From Shewanella sp. NFH-SH190041 (lineage in GTDB: Bacteria > Pseudomonadota > Gammaproteobacteria > Enterobacterales > Shewanellaceae): DNA of 64,000 bases. The notes under the pieces were generated by a model, which saw nothing but the letters and a program-made list of their open reading frames with translations, was not told the origin of the DNA and ran no database searches. Position 1 is the stretch's first letter; every line of letters starts with the position of its first letter. The DNA lies in contig NZ_AP026070.1 of the NCBI RefSeq assembly GCF_024363255.1, positions 3,596,001 to 3,660,000 of the forward strand, read 5' to 3'. Both the position numbers and the translations under genes were made by a program. Below, one piece after another: positions 53,245 through 62,527 of this stretch.

Positions 53245-54969
53245 TTAGCGGAATAAATTGCTCTGGGTCAGTTGGATCAAATCATTCCCCTTACCATTAT
53301 AAATTGCCCGTAGCATATACAGGCCAAAACCTTTCCCTTGGGCAAAAGAGATTTTTGGCGGCATGCTCAACTCAAATTTATTCGACATCACTTCTAACAG
53401 CGCGGGTCCATCCACGGCCAATAACTCATCAATTGCGGCCGATAACTGATGCGGATCACTGACTTTTATGCCAGTAATGCCGCAAGCTGTGGCGATATCG
53501 GCAAAACTGGGGTTACTCAGATTAGTGGCATCAGAAATAAAACCATCAGCCTCCATTTCCATCGCCACAAAGGCCAATGAGCTGTTATTTAACACCACGA
53601 CTTTGACCGGCAATTGATAAGGTTTAAGGGTTAATAAATCCCCCATTAACATGGAAAATCCCCCATCCCCACACATGGCAATCACCTGACGATTTTTATC
53701 CACTGCCTGCGCACCAATTGCCTGCGCCAAGGCATTCGCCATCGAGCCATGGTTAAAGGAGCCAATCAAACGCCGTTGCCCATTCATCTGCAGATAACGA
53801 GCGGCCCACAGGGTTGGTGTGCCAACATCACAGGTAAAAATCGCATCGGCATCCGCTTTGTCACTGATCAGGGCGTTAAGGGTTTGAGGATGGATTAAAC
53901 GACTGTCAGGGGTGATATCGGCCAAAGCATCCAATCCAGCGCGCGCTTTACGGAAATGCGCAGTACATTTTCGTAAAAAGGCATCATCGGATTTTGCAGT
54001 TAATTGCGGCAACAGTGCCTGTATGAAAGTCTGAACATCACTGACTACACCAATATCCAACTGCACATGACGGCCTAGCGCATCAGGCTGATTATCAACC
54101 TGGATCACTTTCGCACCCTTAGGATAAAACAGCCGAAATGGGAAGCCGGTACCTAACAGAATAACGGCATCGGCACTATCCATGGCGTAATAGCCAGAAG
54201 AAAAACCAATAAGCCCAGTCATCCCGATATCATAGGGGTTATCATACTCAATATGCTCTTTACCCCGTAGAGCATGCACTATCGGTGCCTTTAATTTTTC
54301 CGCCAATGCAATAACATCTTTATGCGCGCCGGCACAGCCTGCACCACACAAAATTACGCACTTGCGCTCACGACTAAGCAAGTTGGCACAGTCCTGCACC
54401 ACACTTGCATCTGGCTGCACAACGGGCAATACCGGCGCCTGCCATTTGATCGGAATATTAGCGGGCATTGATGCCAAAGCCACATCGCCAGGCAGCACCA
54501 ACACGCTGACGCCTCGTTTCAAAATGGCTTGCCGTATTGCCGCCTCCAGCAACTCAGGCATCTGCTCTGGGTGGCTTAACACCTGGCAAAAAACACTGCA
54601 TTCCTGAAATAGCGCTTTAGGATCAGTTTCCTGGAAATAATGGCTCCCCACTTCAGAAGAAGGGATATCTGATGCAATCGCTAGCACAGGCACCCGATTA
54701 CGGTAACAGTTATACAAACCATTGATCAGATGCATATTCCCCGGACCACAGGAGCCTGCGCACACAGCTAATTGCCCTGTGACTTCAGCTTCAGCCCCTG
54801 CGGCAAAGGCTGCCACTTCTTCATGCCGGGTTCCCAGCCACTGTATGTTACCCTGTGCCTGAAGGCTGTCATTGATACCATTAAGGGAGTCACCAGTGAC
54901 CCCCCAGATTCGACGAACCCCGGCCTGATATAACAGCTGGGTAATATAGGCAGCAATTGTCTGTTTCAT
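53245..54969 (-). CDS. poxB: Pyruvate dehydrogenase (quinone) / pyruvate oxidase
   Basis: PoxB is a peripheral-membrane ThDP/FAD enzyme that oxidises pyruvate to acetate and CO2 and passes electrons to ubiquinone. The 574-residue protein tracks E. coli PoxB (572) along its length: GVTGDSLNGINDSL, the ThDP glutamate in STRHEEVAAF-like TRHEEVAAFAAGAEAE, LAVCAGSCGPGNMHL, the FAD domain, the ThDP motif MCGDGGFSMLMGD, and the lipid-activated C-terminal peptide GFGLYMLRAIYNGKG. I start at ATG 54967-54969 (MKQTIAAYITQ). It interrupts the ybeD-lipB order that is usual in gammaproteobacteria. Confidence 0.95.
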   Translation of the reverse strand: MKQTIAAYITQLLYQAGVRRIWGVTGDSLNGINDSLQAQGNIQWLGTRHEEVAAFAAGAEAEVTGQLAVCAGSCGPGNMHLINGLYNCYRNRVPVLAIASDIPSSEVGSHYFQETDPKALFQECSVFCQVLSHPEQMPELLEAAIRQAILKRGVSVLVLPGDVALASMPANIPIKWQAPVLPVVQPDASVVQDCANLLSRERKCVILCGAGCAGAHKDVIALAEKLKAPIVHALRGKEHIEYDNPYDIGMTGLIGFSSGYYAMDSADAVILLGTGFPFRLFYPKGAKVIQVDNQPDALGRHVQLDIGVVSDVQTFIQALLPQLTAKSDDAFLRKCTAHFRKARAGLDALADITPDSRLIHPQTLNALISDKADADAIFTCDVGTPTLWAARYLQMNGQRRLIGSFNHGSMANALAQAIGAQAVDKNRQVIAMCGDGGFSMLMGDLLTLKPYQLPVKVVVLNNSSLAFVAMEMEADGFISDATNLSNPSFADIATACGITGIKVSDPHQLSAAIDELLAVDGPALLEVMSNKFELSMPPKISFAQGKGFGLYMLRAIYNGKGNDLIQLTQSNLFR

Positions 54970-55222
54970 AGGCTTGTTACACTCATCCATTGGGAAGACT
55001 GAACAACATTTCTACGCCTATCACCACCGCGGGGTCAATATCAGTAAAAGTTAAATAAAATTAATAAGTTAACCCTTAAATAAGCCAATATCCATATGGT
55101 AGCTGGATGTTAAATCATATGCTCCTCCGACGAGGAAACAATTATTCCGTTACATTTTGTGACATTCGTCAGATAACGCAGCGATAAAACTGTGATCTAT
55201 ATACCATTTACCTGAGCTAACG

Positions 55223-55228
55223 TATAAT
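55223..55228 (+). promoter_or_regulatory. Possible -10 element of lipB
   Basis: A perfect TATAAT lies 28 bases before the lipB start, but no good -35 lies 16-18 bases upstream, so this is tentative. Confidence 0.35.
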
Positions 55229-55255
55229 AGGGCCACCAACATTCGAGGGGAGAGT

Positions 55256-55921
55256 TTGCCCTTGCAAATCAATACATTACATGTTCGCCATCTGGGGATG
55301 ATGGATTATGAAACTGTGTGGCACGCCATGCAGCATTACACTGATACCCGCACCCAGGACAGCCCAGATGAACTCTGGCTCGTCGAGCATCCTCCGGTTT
55401 TTACTCAAGGTCAGGCAGGTAAAGCAGAACACCTGCTGGCAACGGGTGATATTCCAGTGATCCAAGTCGATCGCGGCGGACAAGTGACTTACCACGGGCC
55501 AGGCCAACTGGTTGCCTATCCTTTGCTGGATATCCGCCGTCGCAAACTTGGCGTACGCCAACTGGTCACGAAAATCGAACAAAGTTTGGTTGATTTGCTG
55601 CGGCCATACCAGATTAATGCCTATGCCAAAGCCGATGCCCCTGGGGTATATGTGCATGAAGGGAAAATCGCCTCCCTTGGCCTGCGGATCCGCAAAGGCT
55701 GTTCTTTCCATGGATTGGCACTGAACGTGGATATGGATCTCACCCCATTTTTACGCATTAATCCCTGTGGCTATGCCGGACTGGAAATGCTCCAATGCAA
55801 AGCCTTGGGTGGCCCCCAGACCGTCGCTGACGCCGGCGCTCAACTGGCAGAGATTTTCTGCCACCGGTTGGGCTATGACCAAGTGATTCACCATGAAGGA
55901 TTAGACAGACAGTATGAGTAG
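55256..55921 (+). CDS. lipB: Octanoyltransferase LipB
   Basis: LipB moves octanoate from acyl carrier protein to lipoyl domains, the first step of lipoate synthesis. The 221-residue protein has the signature [19 protein letters not shown] near residue 79, [18 protein letters not shown] with the catalytic Lys, and the conserved Cys in [11 protein letters not shown]. The start is TTG at 55256, backed by a strong GAGGGGAG just upstream. It overlaps lipA by 8 bases. Confidence 0.96.
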   Translation: MPLQINTLHVRHLGMMDYETVWHAMQHYTDTRTQDSPDELWLVEHPPVFTQGQAGKAEHLLATGDIPVIQVDRGGQVTYHGPGQLVAYPLLDIRRRKLGVRQLVTKIEQSLVDLLRPYQINAYAKADAPGVYVHEGKIASLGLRIRKGCSFHGLALNVDMDLTPFLRINPCGYAGLEMLQCKALGGPQTVADAGAQLAEIFCHRLGYDQVIHHEGLDRQYE

Positions 55922-56879
55922 ACCTGAGAGATTACAGCCCGGCGTCAAACTACGCGATGCCGACAAAGTTGCCCGAATCCCCGTTAAAGTGGTGCCGTCT
56001 GAACGTGATACCATGCTGCGCAAACCCGACTGGCTTCGCATCAAGATGCCAGCGTCCAATCAGCGTATTACCGATATCAAACAGGCGCTGCGCAGCCATG
56101 GACTACATTCCGTGTGTGAAGAGGCTTCCTGCCCCAATCTAGCAGAATGTTTTAACCATGGTACCGCCACCTTTATGATCCTTGGCGCGATCTGTACCCG
56201 CCGTTGTCCATTCTGCGATGTTGCCCATGGTCGGCCACTAAAACCTGATCCGGATGAGCCGAAAAAACTGGCCCAAACGATCGCGGATATGAAGCTGAAA
56301 TATGTCGTCATTACCTCGGTTGACCGGGATGATCTACGCGATGGCGGCGCGCAGCATTTTGCAGACTGTATCCGGGAGATCCGAGCGCTTAACCCAGAAA
56401 TCAAAATTGAAATTCTGGTACCGGACTTCCGCGGTCGTATTGATGCGGCACTGGATATTCTTGCTACCGAGCCACCGGATGTTTTCAACCATAACTTGGA
56501 AACTGCGCCAGCGCATTACCGTAAAGCCCGCCCCGGTGCTAACTATCAGTGGTCACTGGATCTCCTGAAACGTTTCAAAGAGCGGCATCCCGAGATCCCA
56601 ACCAAATCCGGCATTATGCTGGGACTGGGGGAAAGTAATGAAGAAATTGCCCAAGTACTGCGGGATCTACGCAGCCACAATGTCAATATGCTGACCCTAG
56701 GGCAATATCTGCAACCATCAAAATTCCATTTACCGGTTATGCGTTACGTCACCCCACAGGAATTTGATGACTTCCATGATCTGGCCATAGAGCTGGGCTT
56801 TACCCATGCGGCATGTGGCCCATTGGTACGCTCCAGCTACCATGCAGATCTGCAAGCCAAAGGGGTTGAGGTAAAATAA
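55914..56879 (+). CDS. lipA: Lipoyl synthase
   Basis: LipA inserts two sulfur atoms into octanoylated domains. The 321-residue radical-SAM protein has the auxiliary-cluster motif [13 protein letters not shown] and the SAM-cluster motif [15 protein letters not shown], plus the C-terminal RSSYHAD, whose Arg-Ser-Ser is conserved. It overlaps lipB and is followed by a terminator. Confidence 0.98.
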   Translation: MSRPERLQPGVKLRDADKVARIPVKVVPSERDTMLRKPDWLRIKMPASNQRITDIKQALRSHGLHSVCEEASCPNLAECFNHGTATFMILGAICTRRCPFCDVAHGRPLKPDPDEPKKLAQTIADMKLKYVVITSVDRDDLRDGGAQHFADCIREIRALNPEIKIEILVPDFRGRIDAALDILATEPPDVFNHNLETAPAHYRKARPGANYQWSLDLLKRFKERHPEIPTKSGIMLGLGESNEEIAQVLRDLRSHNVNMLTLGQYLQPSKFHLPVMRYVTPQEFDDFHDLAIELGFTHAACGPLVRSSYHADLQAKGVEVK

Positions 56880-56900
56880 CACCTTGCCAGCTCTTTCATA

Positions 56901-56932
56901 AAAAAACAGCGCAATGATGCGCTGTTTTTTAT
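56901..56932. terminator. Bidirectional terminator between lipA and rimI
   Basis: AACAGCGCA-atga-TGCGCTGTT is flanked by A and T runs and lies between convergent genes. Confidence 0.9.
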
Positions 56933-56946
56933 AACCAATCCCAACG

Positions 56947-57402
56947 TTATTGCGCTGATAACAGCAAATTCAACTGCATTAAAATCGCATCTTCTGTGCC
57001 ATGCTCGGTCCGATAATATCCTTGGCGACAACCGGTTTCGATAAAACCCAAATTAAGATACAGCGCAATCGCAGCAACATTGCTGCGCCGCACTTCCAAC
57101 AGTAGTTGTTCCGCCTCTGTGTTCGCCAGCCATGACAGTGCACTTTGCATCAACTGCCGCCCCATTCCCTGCCCCTGATAGTCAGGCAGCAGGCAAATAT
57201 CCATCACAGTGGCATCTTCAAACAACTGATGCAAAATGATAAAGCCACATAATTGCTGGTCGACAAACACGCCCAGAACATAATAAAAACGGCCAAAACA
57301 GCTGGTAATCGTCTGCTCACTCATGGGATGAGTGTGCGCTTTAGCAGCAATCTGTGCCATTAAGTTCGCATCATCTGGCTGTAATTCGCGGATCTCTATC
57401 AC
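56947..57402 (-). CDS. rimI: Ribosomal protein S18 alanine N-acetyltransferase
   Basis: RimI acetylates the N-terminus of S18. The 151-residue GNAT-fold protein has the acetyl-CoA loop LLPDYQGQGMGRQLM near residue 75 and the C-terminal LNLGFIETGCRQGYY. The start is GTG 57400-57402, which overlaps the holD stop in a GTGA arrangement and has GGGAGG just upstream. The holD-rimI pair is conserved. Confidence 0.93.
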   Translation of the reverse strand: MIEIRELQPDDANLMAQIAAKAHTHPMSEQTITSCFGRFYYVLGVFVDQQLCGFIILHQLFEDATVMDICLLPDYQGQGMGRQLMQSALSWLANTEAEQLLLEVRRSNVAAIALYLNLGFIETGCRQGYYRTEHGTEDAILMQLNLLLSAQ

Positions 57403-57731
57403 TGTGCCTCCCGCTGCCAAATTTGCTGCCATAACGCGCGCTTTGCCTCACTGCCACTGCGTAGTTGCGGTAATGGCGCTGAGTATAAAATACCAGGCTT
57501 ATGGGGGCGGTTCATCAGACGCAAATCCCATATGACTTGCTCATGCGCCACGACCCGATTTGCAAACCGGCACTGCTCAGCGGTTATCCCTAATAGGTGC
57601 AATACTTCATTAACCAATGGCTCACCAGCCAAGCTTGTAGGGTCATCGCACAACACCACGGGCTGGGGGGCTGCATCACGGGAGCGCCAGCGTGAAATCC
57701 CCATGGCATCAAGGTAAGTCTGTCTATTCAT
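57399..57731 (-). CDS. holD: DNA polymerase III psi subunit
   Basis: HolD links the clamp loader to the chi subunit and SSB. The 110-residue protein starts at ATG 57729-57731 and has YLDAMGISRWRSR, which resembles the N-terminal clamp-loader-binding peptide of HolD, and a C-terminal ALWQQIWQ. HolD is a fast-evolving family, so the call leans also on its overlap with rimI. Confidence 0.85.
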   Translation of the reverse strand: MNRQTYLDAMGISRWRSRDAAPQPVVLCDDPTSLAGEPLVNEVLHLLGITAEQCRFANRVVAHEQVIWDLRLMNRPHKPGILYSAPLPQLRSGSEAKRALWQQIWQREAQ

Positions 57732-57907
57732 AACATTCCTGACGGCTGAATTGGCCATAGGATACCAGTTTGTCCGGCCAGTGCGAGCGGTTGTGATCTT
57801 TCCGCTAAATTAATTTGCAAATACGATTAAGGATATCGCGTTTAACCGCTTAAAATGCCGATTTTAACAGCGTATGATTTGCTCATTAAAACATAAGGAG
57901 CGTAAAA

Positions 57908-58381
57908 ATGAGCAAAATAAATATTGGTATTAAAGAACAGGATCGCGAAGCCATTGCTGAAGGCCTAAACCAACTGTTGGCCGATACTTACAGCCTGTAT
58001 TTGAAAACCCACAGCTTCCATTGGAATGTCACAGGCCCTATGTTCAATACCCTGCATTTGATGTTTGAACAGCAGTACACAGAGCTGGCACTGGCTGTTG
58101 ATGTGATAGCAGAACGAGTTCGAGCCTTGGGAGCCCGGGCACTTGGATCTTATAGTGCTTATGCCAAACTGACTGAGATTACTGAAGATAATGGTGTTTC
58201 TTCTGCCCGTACCATGATTGAAGAATTGCTAGAAGGCCAAGAAATCGTTATCCGTAAAGCCCGCTCACTGTATCCATTGGTTAACGGTGCCGATGATGAG
58301 GCCACCAATGATTTGCTGACTCAACGTATTCAAACCCACGAAAAAACAGCTTGGATGCTGCGCAGCATGCTAGAAGAATAA
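57908..58381 (+). CDS. dps: Dps-family DNA-protecting ferritin-like protein
   Basis: A 157-residue Dps-like protein that stores iron and protects DNA under stress. [17 protein letters not shown] holds the ferroxidase histidine and [19 protein letters not shown] the second-half ligands. AAGGAG precedes ATG 57908. It is monocistronic and ends in a terminator. Related ferritin-like peroxide-resistance proteins cannot be told apart by eye. Confidence 0.92.
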   Translation: MSKINIGIKEQDREAIAEGLNQLLADTYSLYLKTHSFHWNVTGPMFNTLHLMFEQQYTELALAVDVIAERVRALGARALGSYSAYAKLTEITEDNGVSSARTMIEELLEGQEIVIRKARSLYPLVNGADDEATNDLLTQRIQTHEKTAWMLRSMLEE

Positions 58382-58386
58382 TCGAC

Positions 58387-58426
58387 TAAAACCCAAACGG
58401 ACAGACAACCGTCTGTTTGGGTTTTA
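58387..58426 (+). terminator. Terminator after dps
   Basis: AAACCCAAA...CAGAC pairs with GTCTG...TTTGGGTTT around 58388-58425, with a small bulge, then a short T stretch. Confidence 0.7.
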
Positions 58427-58482
58427 CCCAACCTCCCTGTTTCATCTCATCTTTCCTGCATCTCGTCATACTGTCACCGGGT

Positions 58483-59376
58483 TTAGTTACCGGTATCGGG
58501 TAAGTTTACCTGCTGATCTTTTAAGGTATCTTCAATCCATTTTAATAACTGCTTCATCGCCTTGGATAACACCTGATTTTTACGTACCACATAGCCAAGA
58601 CTGTTACTGGGAAATTGAGTTAACAAGGTCACATTGGTTTTCAACTGCCGCTTAGTTGCCAAAGCAAAATCCGGCACAATAGCAATACCAAATCCCGCCT
58701 CAGCCCAATCAATTTGTGCATCGACACTGCCCACCTCCATCACCCGATAAGCATCTAATTGCAAAGAGGGAATCGCACTGTCTAGCAATTCACGCGTACG
58801 AGTATCATGCCCGAGTAAAATCAGGGTCGGCGCTTCATTACCACCTTGGTGTTGCCAGGCACTGAGGTTATCTCCCAAGGCATACCAGCGGATCTGATGT
58901 AGCGGCGTAAAGTACAGTGGCAAGGTGTCTTTTTGGGCCATCACAAAGCCCAAATCGGCTTTAGCACTTTGCACCAATTCGGCCGCTTGGCTGGATGTGG
59001 TATTAAGCAGGCTTAAATCAATCCCCGGGTATTTCTCTTTAAACTGTTGTAATGGACGGATCAATAATAACCGGGAAATGATGTCACTGACCGCGATGGT
59101 CAGTGTCCCCTGAGACAAATCATTCATCGCATTTAAATCGGCCTGGCAGATCAGCATTTCTTGCTGAACATGCTGAGCGGTATGTAGCAAACGCTCCCCC
59201 GCCGCAGTTAGACAAAAGGGGTTACGCTCCAATAGCTTGGCCCGCACCTCTTGCTCCAATAACCGTATCTGCAAACTCACATTGGGTTGCGTCATATGCA
59301 GCTTTTCCGCCGCGCGGCCAAAATGCCGCGTTTCAGCCAAGGTGGTAAAGGTCTGTAGCCATTTTAATTCAATCAT
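58483..59376 (-). CDS. LysR-family transcriptional regulator
   Basis: A 297-residue LTTR. The winged-helix domain covers residues 1-60 (HFGRAAEKLHMTQPNVSLQI), followed by a helical linker and an effector-binding domain (about 90-290). It is divergent from the purA-like gene, with a perfect 23-bp palindrome in between. The usual LTTR arrangement suggests that it controls that gene and itself. The effector is unknown. Confidence 0.93.
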   Translation of the reverse strand: MIELKWLQTFTTLAETRHFGRAAEKLHMTQPNVSLQIRLLEQEVRAKLLERNPFCLTAAGERLLHTAQHVQQEMLICQADLNAMNDLSQGTLTIAVSDIISRLLLIRPLQQFKEKYPGIDLSLLNTTSSQAAELVQSAKADLGFVMAQKDTLPLYFTPLHQIRWYALGDNLSAWQHQGGNEAPTLILLGHDTRTRELLDSAIPSLQLDAYRVMEVGSVDAQIDWAEAGFGIAIVPDFALATKRQLKTNVTLLTQFPSNSLGYVVRKNQVLSKAMKQLLKWIEDTLKDQQVNLPDTGN

Positions 59377-59410
59377 GTGATGCCCTAATTATGTGTCAAA
59401 GCCATATTAC

Positions 59411-59433
59411 ATTCTTATCAATGTGATAAGAAT
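59411..59433. promoter_or_regulatory. Perfect 23-bp palindrome, likely LysR operator
   Basis: ATTCTTATCA (59411-59420), spacer ATG and TGATAAGAAT (59424-59433) form a perfect inverted repeat. Its core TTATC-N5-GATAA has the T-N11-A shape of LTTR boxes. It lies 34 bases from the LysR start and 78 bases from the purA-like start. A further half-site CTTATCA lies at about 59445. Confidence 0.75.
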
Positions 59434-59511
59434 AATTAATTTTCCTTATCAAGCTGAAGTGCTTAACATGAGCACTTCTTTGTTGAAACAGCAAAATTTA
59501 AGGAATTCACT

Positions 59512-60768
59512 ATGTCTGCTACTGTGGTAGTTGGAGCCAACTGGGGTGATGAAGGAAAGGGCCGTATCGTGGATTATCTGGCAGGTGAAGCTGCAGCCAG
59601 TATCCGTTATCAGGGCGGCAACAATGCCGGTCACACCGTGGTAAACGAATTTGGTACATTCAAACTGCACCAGTTACCCAGCGGGGTATTTAACCCACAG
59701 TGTCTGCCTGTTTTAGGCCCAGGCATGGTGATCAGCCCAGAGCCACTGAGCCGTGAAATTGCTGAAGTGGAAGCTGCTGGCATTAAAGTAAATATGGTGA
59801 TCTCTGATCGCGCTACGCTATGCCTGCCACTGCATGCTCTGGAAGATGCATTGGAAGAGCAGCGCCTGGGCAGCAAATCATACGGTTCGACTAAACAAGG
59901 TATCGCACCTTGTTATGGTGATCGGGTAATGAAAAAGGGCATTTTGGTTGGTTGGTTAAAGCAACCTGAAGTCCTGCTGGAGCGAATCCAATTCTGGCTG
60001 GACTGGAAACTGCCACAGTTAAAAGCTCTGTATCCAAGCTTTGAGTTTTCTCAAACCGCAGAAGAAATGACGGCCTGGCTGTTAGAAGTCACTAAGCCTT
60101 GGCAAGATTTTATCTGCAATGTCTCTGTACCCTTAAAAGCCCTACAGGCTGAAAACAAAAATTTATTACTAGAGGCACAACTGGGCGCAGGACGCGACCT
60201 GGTATACGGTGAATACCCATGGACAACATCATCCAACGTTATCTCAGCCTATGCCGGTATCGGTTGTGGTCTGCCAGCGTTGCGTCCTGAGCGGGTGATT
60301 GCCGTGGCCAAAGCTTTCAGTTCTTCTGTTGGCACTGGCACCCTGATCACAGCAATGGAAGAGCAGGATGCCTTCCGTGAAATGGCCGGGGAATTTGGTG
60401 CGGTGACTGGCCGTCCTCGTGATATGGGATATTTCGATGCTGTTGCAACTCGTAATGGTGTGGATCTGCAGGCCGCCACTGAAGTTGCGCTGACCAAGAT
60501 TGACTGTCTGACCGGCATGAAAGATCTGAAAATCTGCGTTGCTTATGATGGTGAGCACAGCGAAAACCCTATCTGGCCTCAGACTGCACAATTGGCTCCT
60601 GTGTACGAAACCATGCCAAGCTGGGATGAAGACATTACCGGCTGCCGTACTTTCGACAGTCTGCCAGCAGCAGCTCAACAATATGTACTGCGTATTGAAG
60701 AGTTGATGGGTGTACCGGTTAAGATGATTTCTGTTGGCCCAGAGCGCGATCAGATGATCAATCGCTAA
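59512..60768 (+). CDS. purA: Adenylosuccinate synthetase, atypical paralogue-like form
   Basis: Adenylosuccinate synthetase joins IMP and aspartate using GTP. The 418-residue protein keeps the catalytic residues Asp13 and Lys16 (NWGDEGKGR) and His41 (GGNNAGHT). It departs from the standard enzyme in several places: GGNNAGH for GGHNAGH, GAVTGRPRDMGYFD for the usual GRRRRTGW, and EAQLGAGRDLVYG where most have EGAQGTLLDID. GTP-base recognition looks intact (TKIDCLTGMK). So it is likely active but of a divergent subgroup. AAGGA precedes the ATG. It is controlled presumably by the divergent LysR, which is not usual for purA, and is followed by a terminator. Confidence 0.85.
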   Translation: MSATVVVGANWGDEGKGRIVDYLAGEAAASIRYQGGNNAGHTVVNEFGTFKLHQLPSGVFNPQCLPVLGPGMVISPEPLSREIAEVEAAGIKVNMVISDRATLCLPLHALEDALEEQRLGSKSYGSTKQGIAPCYGDRVMKKGILVGWLKQPEVLLERIQFWLDWKLPQLKALYPSFEFSQTAEEMTAWLLEVTKPWQDFICNVSVPLKALQAENKNLLLEAQLGAGRDLVYGEYPWTTSSNVISAYAGIGCGLPALRPERVIAVAKAFSSSVGTGTLITAMEEQDAFREMAGEFGAVTGRPRDMGYFDAVATRNGVDLQAATEVALTKIDCLTGMKDLKICVAYDGEHSENPIWPQTAQLAPVYETMPSWDEDITGCRTFDSLPAAAQQYVLRIEELMGVPVKMISVGPERDQMINR

Positions 60769-60785
60769 ATCGGATAACCCCAAGC

Positions 60786-60818
60786 AAAACGGACAGCTCA
60801 GGCTGTCCGTTTTTGTTT
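60786..60818 (+). terminator. Terminator after the purA-like gene
   Basis: AAAACGGACAGC-tcag-GCTGTCCGTTTT followed by TGTTTT. Confidence 0.9.
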
Positions 60819-61000
60819 TAAGTACAATAACTTTCTCATCCTTGTACTTTTACGCACTGATGTTGTTTTCTAATCGTCTCAATCAGCCAATTTAAACACG
60901 ATACCAAGCTAAATGAGCGATAAGCCCAGGTAGTCCCCCCGAAAAATAACAGCAGCCAAAAGTAGAATTTTCTCGTAAGGTAAAACGTAGGAGATTCGAC

Positions 61001-61267
61001 ATGAAAACATCGCGATACACAGACAGTCAGATAATTAACATCCTCAAGCAAGCTGAAGCAGGAACGCCCGTTCCAGAGCTTTGTCGTGAGCATGGCATGA
61101 GCAGTGCGACCTTTTACAAATGGCGTGCAAAATATGGTGGCATGGATGCGTCACTCATGGCACGCATGAAAGAGCTTGAGGACGAAAACCGGCGGCTCAA
61201 GAAAATGTATGCAGAAGAACGCCTCAAAGCCGAAATCATTCAGGAAGCCATGGCAAAAAAGTGGTGA
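61001..61267 (+). CDS. IS3-family transposase OrfA
   Basis: An 88-residue DNA-binding protein. It has a helix-turn-helix ([20 protein letters not shown]) and a C-terminal leucine-zipper-like coiled coil ([20 protein letters not shown]) for dimerisation. AGGAG lies shortly before ATG 61001. It ends in AMAKKW just past the frameshift heptamer, so a fraction of ribosomes produce OrfAB. Confidence 0.95.
   Translation: MKTSRYTDSQIINILKQAEAGTPVPELCREHGMSSATFYKWRAKYGGMDASLMARMKELEDENRRLKKMYAEERLKAEIIQEAMAKKW
61255..61261 (+). promoter_or_regulatory. Programmed -1 frameshift heptamer of the IS
   Basis: A-AAA-AAG lies in the orfA frame at 61255-61261, six bases before the orfA stop, and shifts ribosomes into the orfB frame. 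This is the standard IS3-family signal. Confidence 0.9.
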
Positions 61268-62076
61268 AGCCCAGTGAGCGGCGAGTGCTTGCTCAGCAGT
61301 CTGTGGCGGCTTCAGACATCAGTATTCGAATGGCGTGTCGCATTTTCAGTGTCAGTGAAAGTTGCTACCGCTACCAATCAGTCCTTCGAGATGAAAATGC
61401 GGATATTGCCGATTGGCTTATCCAGCTGACGACAGATGAAAATGACTGGGGCTTTGGTCTGTGCTTTGATTACCTGCGCAATGTGAAAGGCAAACTCTGG
61501 AACCACAAACGCGTATATCGTATTTATTGCGAGTTGGCGTTAAACCTGCGTATTCGCCCCAAACGACGGCTAAAACGCCATGCCCCAGAGCCTCTAAAAG
61601 AACCCGTGCGGCCGAATCAAGTTTGGTCTGTAGATTTCATGCATGATCAATTAGCCGATGGCCGACGCTACCGCTTATTCAACGTTATCGATGATTATCA
61701 TCGTGAAGGTTTGGCGATTGAAGCGGGATTGTCATTGCCAGCATTACGAGTTATTAGGACGCTAAATCAACTCTTGGAGCAGCGGCCAAAGCCTTCAATT
61801 ATCCGTTGTGATAATGGGCCTGAGTTCATTAGCGGTGAGTTTGTCAATTGGGCTAAGCGACACAACATTCGGATTGAATATATTCAGCCAGGTAAGCCCC
61901 AGCAGAACGCTTACATAGAAAGGCACAACAAAACAATTCGATACAGTTGGGTCAGCAAGCATCTTTTCGACTCAATAGACGAGGTACAAGACTACGCAAC
62001 AAAGTGGCTTTGGTTTTACAATCATGAACGACCACACAAAGCAAACAATGGCAGGCCACCACTGATGGCTGCTTAG
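61261..62076 (+). CDS. IS3-family transposase OrfB (DDE integrase core)
   Basis: The 271-residue OrfB frame, normally made as an OrfAB fusion. The rve catalytic core has the DDE residues in [19 protein letters not shown] and [11 protein letters not shown], and ends [20 protein letters not shown], typical of IS3 transposases. No stop or frameshift interrupts it, so the element may still be active. Confidence 0.95.
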   Translation: MVKPSERRVLAQQSVAASDISIRMACRIFSVSESCYRYQSVLRDENADIADWLIQLTTDENDWGFGLCFDYLRNVKGKLWNHKRVYRIYCELALNLRIRPKRRLKRHAPEPLKEPVRPNQVWSVDFMHDQLADGRRYRLFNVIDDYHREGLAIEAGLSLPALRVIRTLNQLLEQRPKPSIIRCDNGPEFISGEFVNWAKRHNIRIEYIQPGKPQQNAYIERHNKTIRYSWVSKHLFDSIDEVQDYATKWLWFYNHERPHKANNGRPPLMAA

Positions 62077-62115
62077 CCTCTACTTTAAACTGCGGTTAAA
62101 AAAGGGAGGACTACC

Positions 62116-62411
62116 CCCATACAAACACGCTAACAACCCCCCACCAAAAGCTTACAGCCAAGTCTATTCATGACTTTATCGCAAATTGTGGCTTCTAGCA
62201 GCCGATCCCCATCAATAACCATGTAACAAACTGCTTAGCAGTATCAGGATGCCGCTGAATATCAATAGCGCTGCGACTTTGGCGCGGCGCCAATATGGAG
62301 CCATAACAACAATACAGAGTTAAGCGTATAAGCAGTAAATAAGAGAGAATGAAACCAATCTTGGGATAGCACTAAAAAAATGCACTTGAGATAGCGAGGT
62401 AAATAGCAGAA
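62116..62411. other. Gene-poor stretch between the IS and tRNA-Trp
   Basis: About 295 bases that hold the CCCA target duplication at 62116-62119 and no convincing gene. A 30-codon minus-strand frame at 62212-62304 could encode a single membrane helix but has no ribosome site. Confidence 0.45.
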
Positions 62412-62443
62412 AAGCAAAAGGCCGCTCATAAGAGCGGCCTTTC
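62412..62443 (-). terminator. Terminator after tRNA-Trp
   Basis: On the minus strand AAAGGCCGCTC-ttat-GAGCGGCCTTT is followed by TGCTTTT. Confidence 0.85.
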
Positions 62444-62450
62444 TGGAATG

Positions 62451-62527
62451 TGGCAGGGGTGGCAGGACTCGAACCCGCAACCATCGGTTTTGGAGACCGC
62501 TGTTCTACCAATTGGAACTACACCCCT
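62451..62527 (-). tRNA. tRNA-Trp (anticodon CCA)
   Basis: A 77-base cloverleaf AGGGGTGTAGTTC... with encoded CCA. The anticodon loop CTCCAAA gives anticodon CCA. The first pair of the anticodon stem is a G-A mismatch, and the D loop has one more base than the E. coli gene. Confidence 0.95.

Larger units (their letters stand above)
60929..62115 (+). mobile_element. IS3-family insertion sequence, complete
   Basis: The element is about 1187 bp. Its ends GGTAGTCC (60929-60936) and GGACTACC (62108-62115) are inverted, and the imperfect similarity continues inward about 35 bases (both include ...GCAG...AAAGTAGA). Exactly outside both ends lies CCCA (60925-60928 and 62116-62119), a 4-bp target duplication. 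It holds orfA and orfB with a slippery heptamer at their overlap. The orfA type looks like the IS51/IS407 side of the IS3 family. It sits about 110 bases after the purA terminator and breaks no gene that I can see. Confidence 0.9.

Noticed and set aside
60819..60928. AGTACAA...TTGTACT inverted repeat before the IS
   Set aside because: A 7-bp repeat with a 15-base spacer in AT-rich DNA may be chance, and it does not match the IS ends.
62212..62304. 30-codon minus-strand frame with one hydrophobic segment (LLIFSGILILLSSLL)
   Set aside because: It has no ribosome site and no recognised homologue; it was left as a possibility within the intergenic note rather than called.
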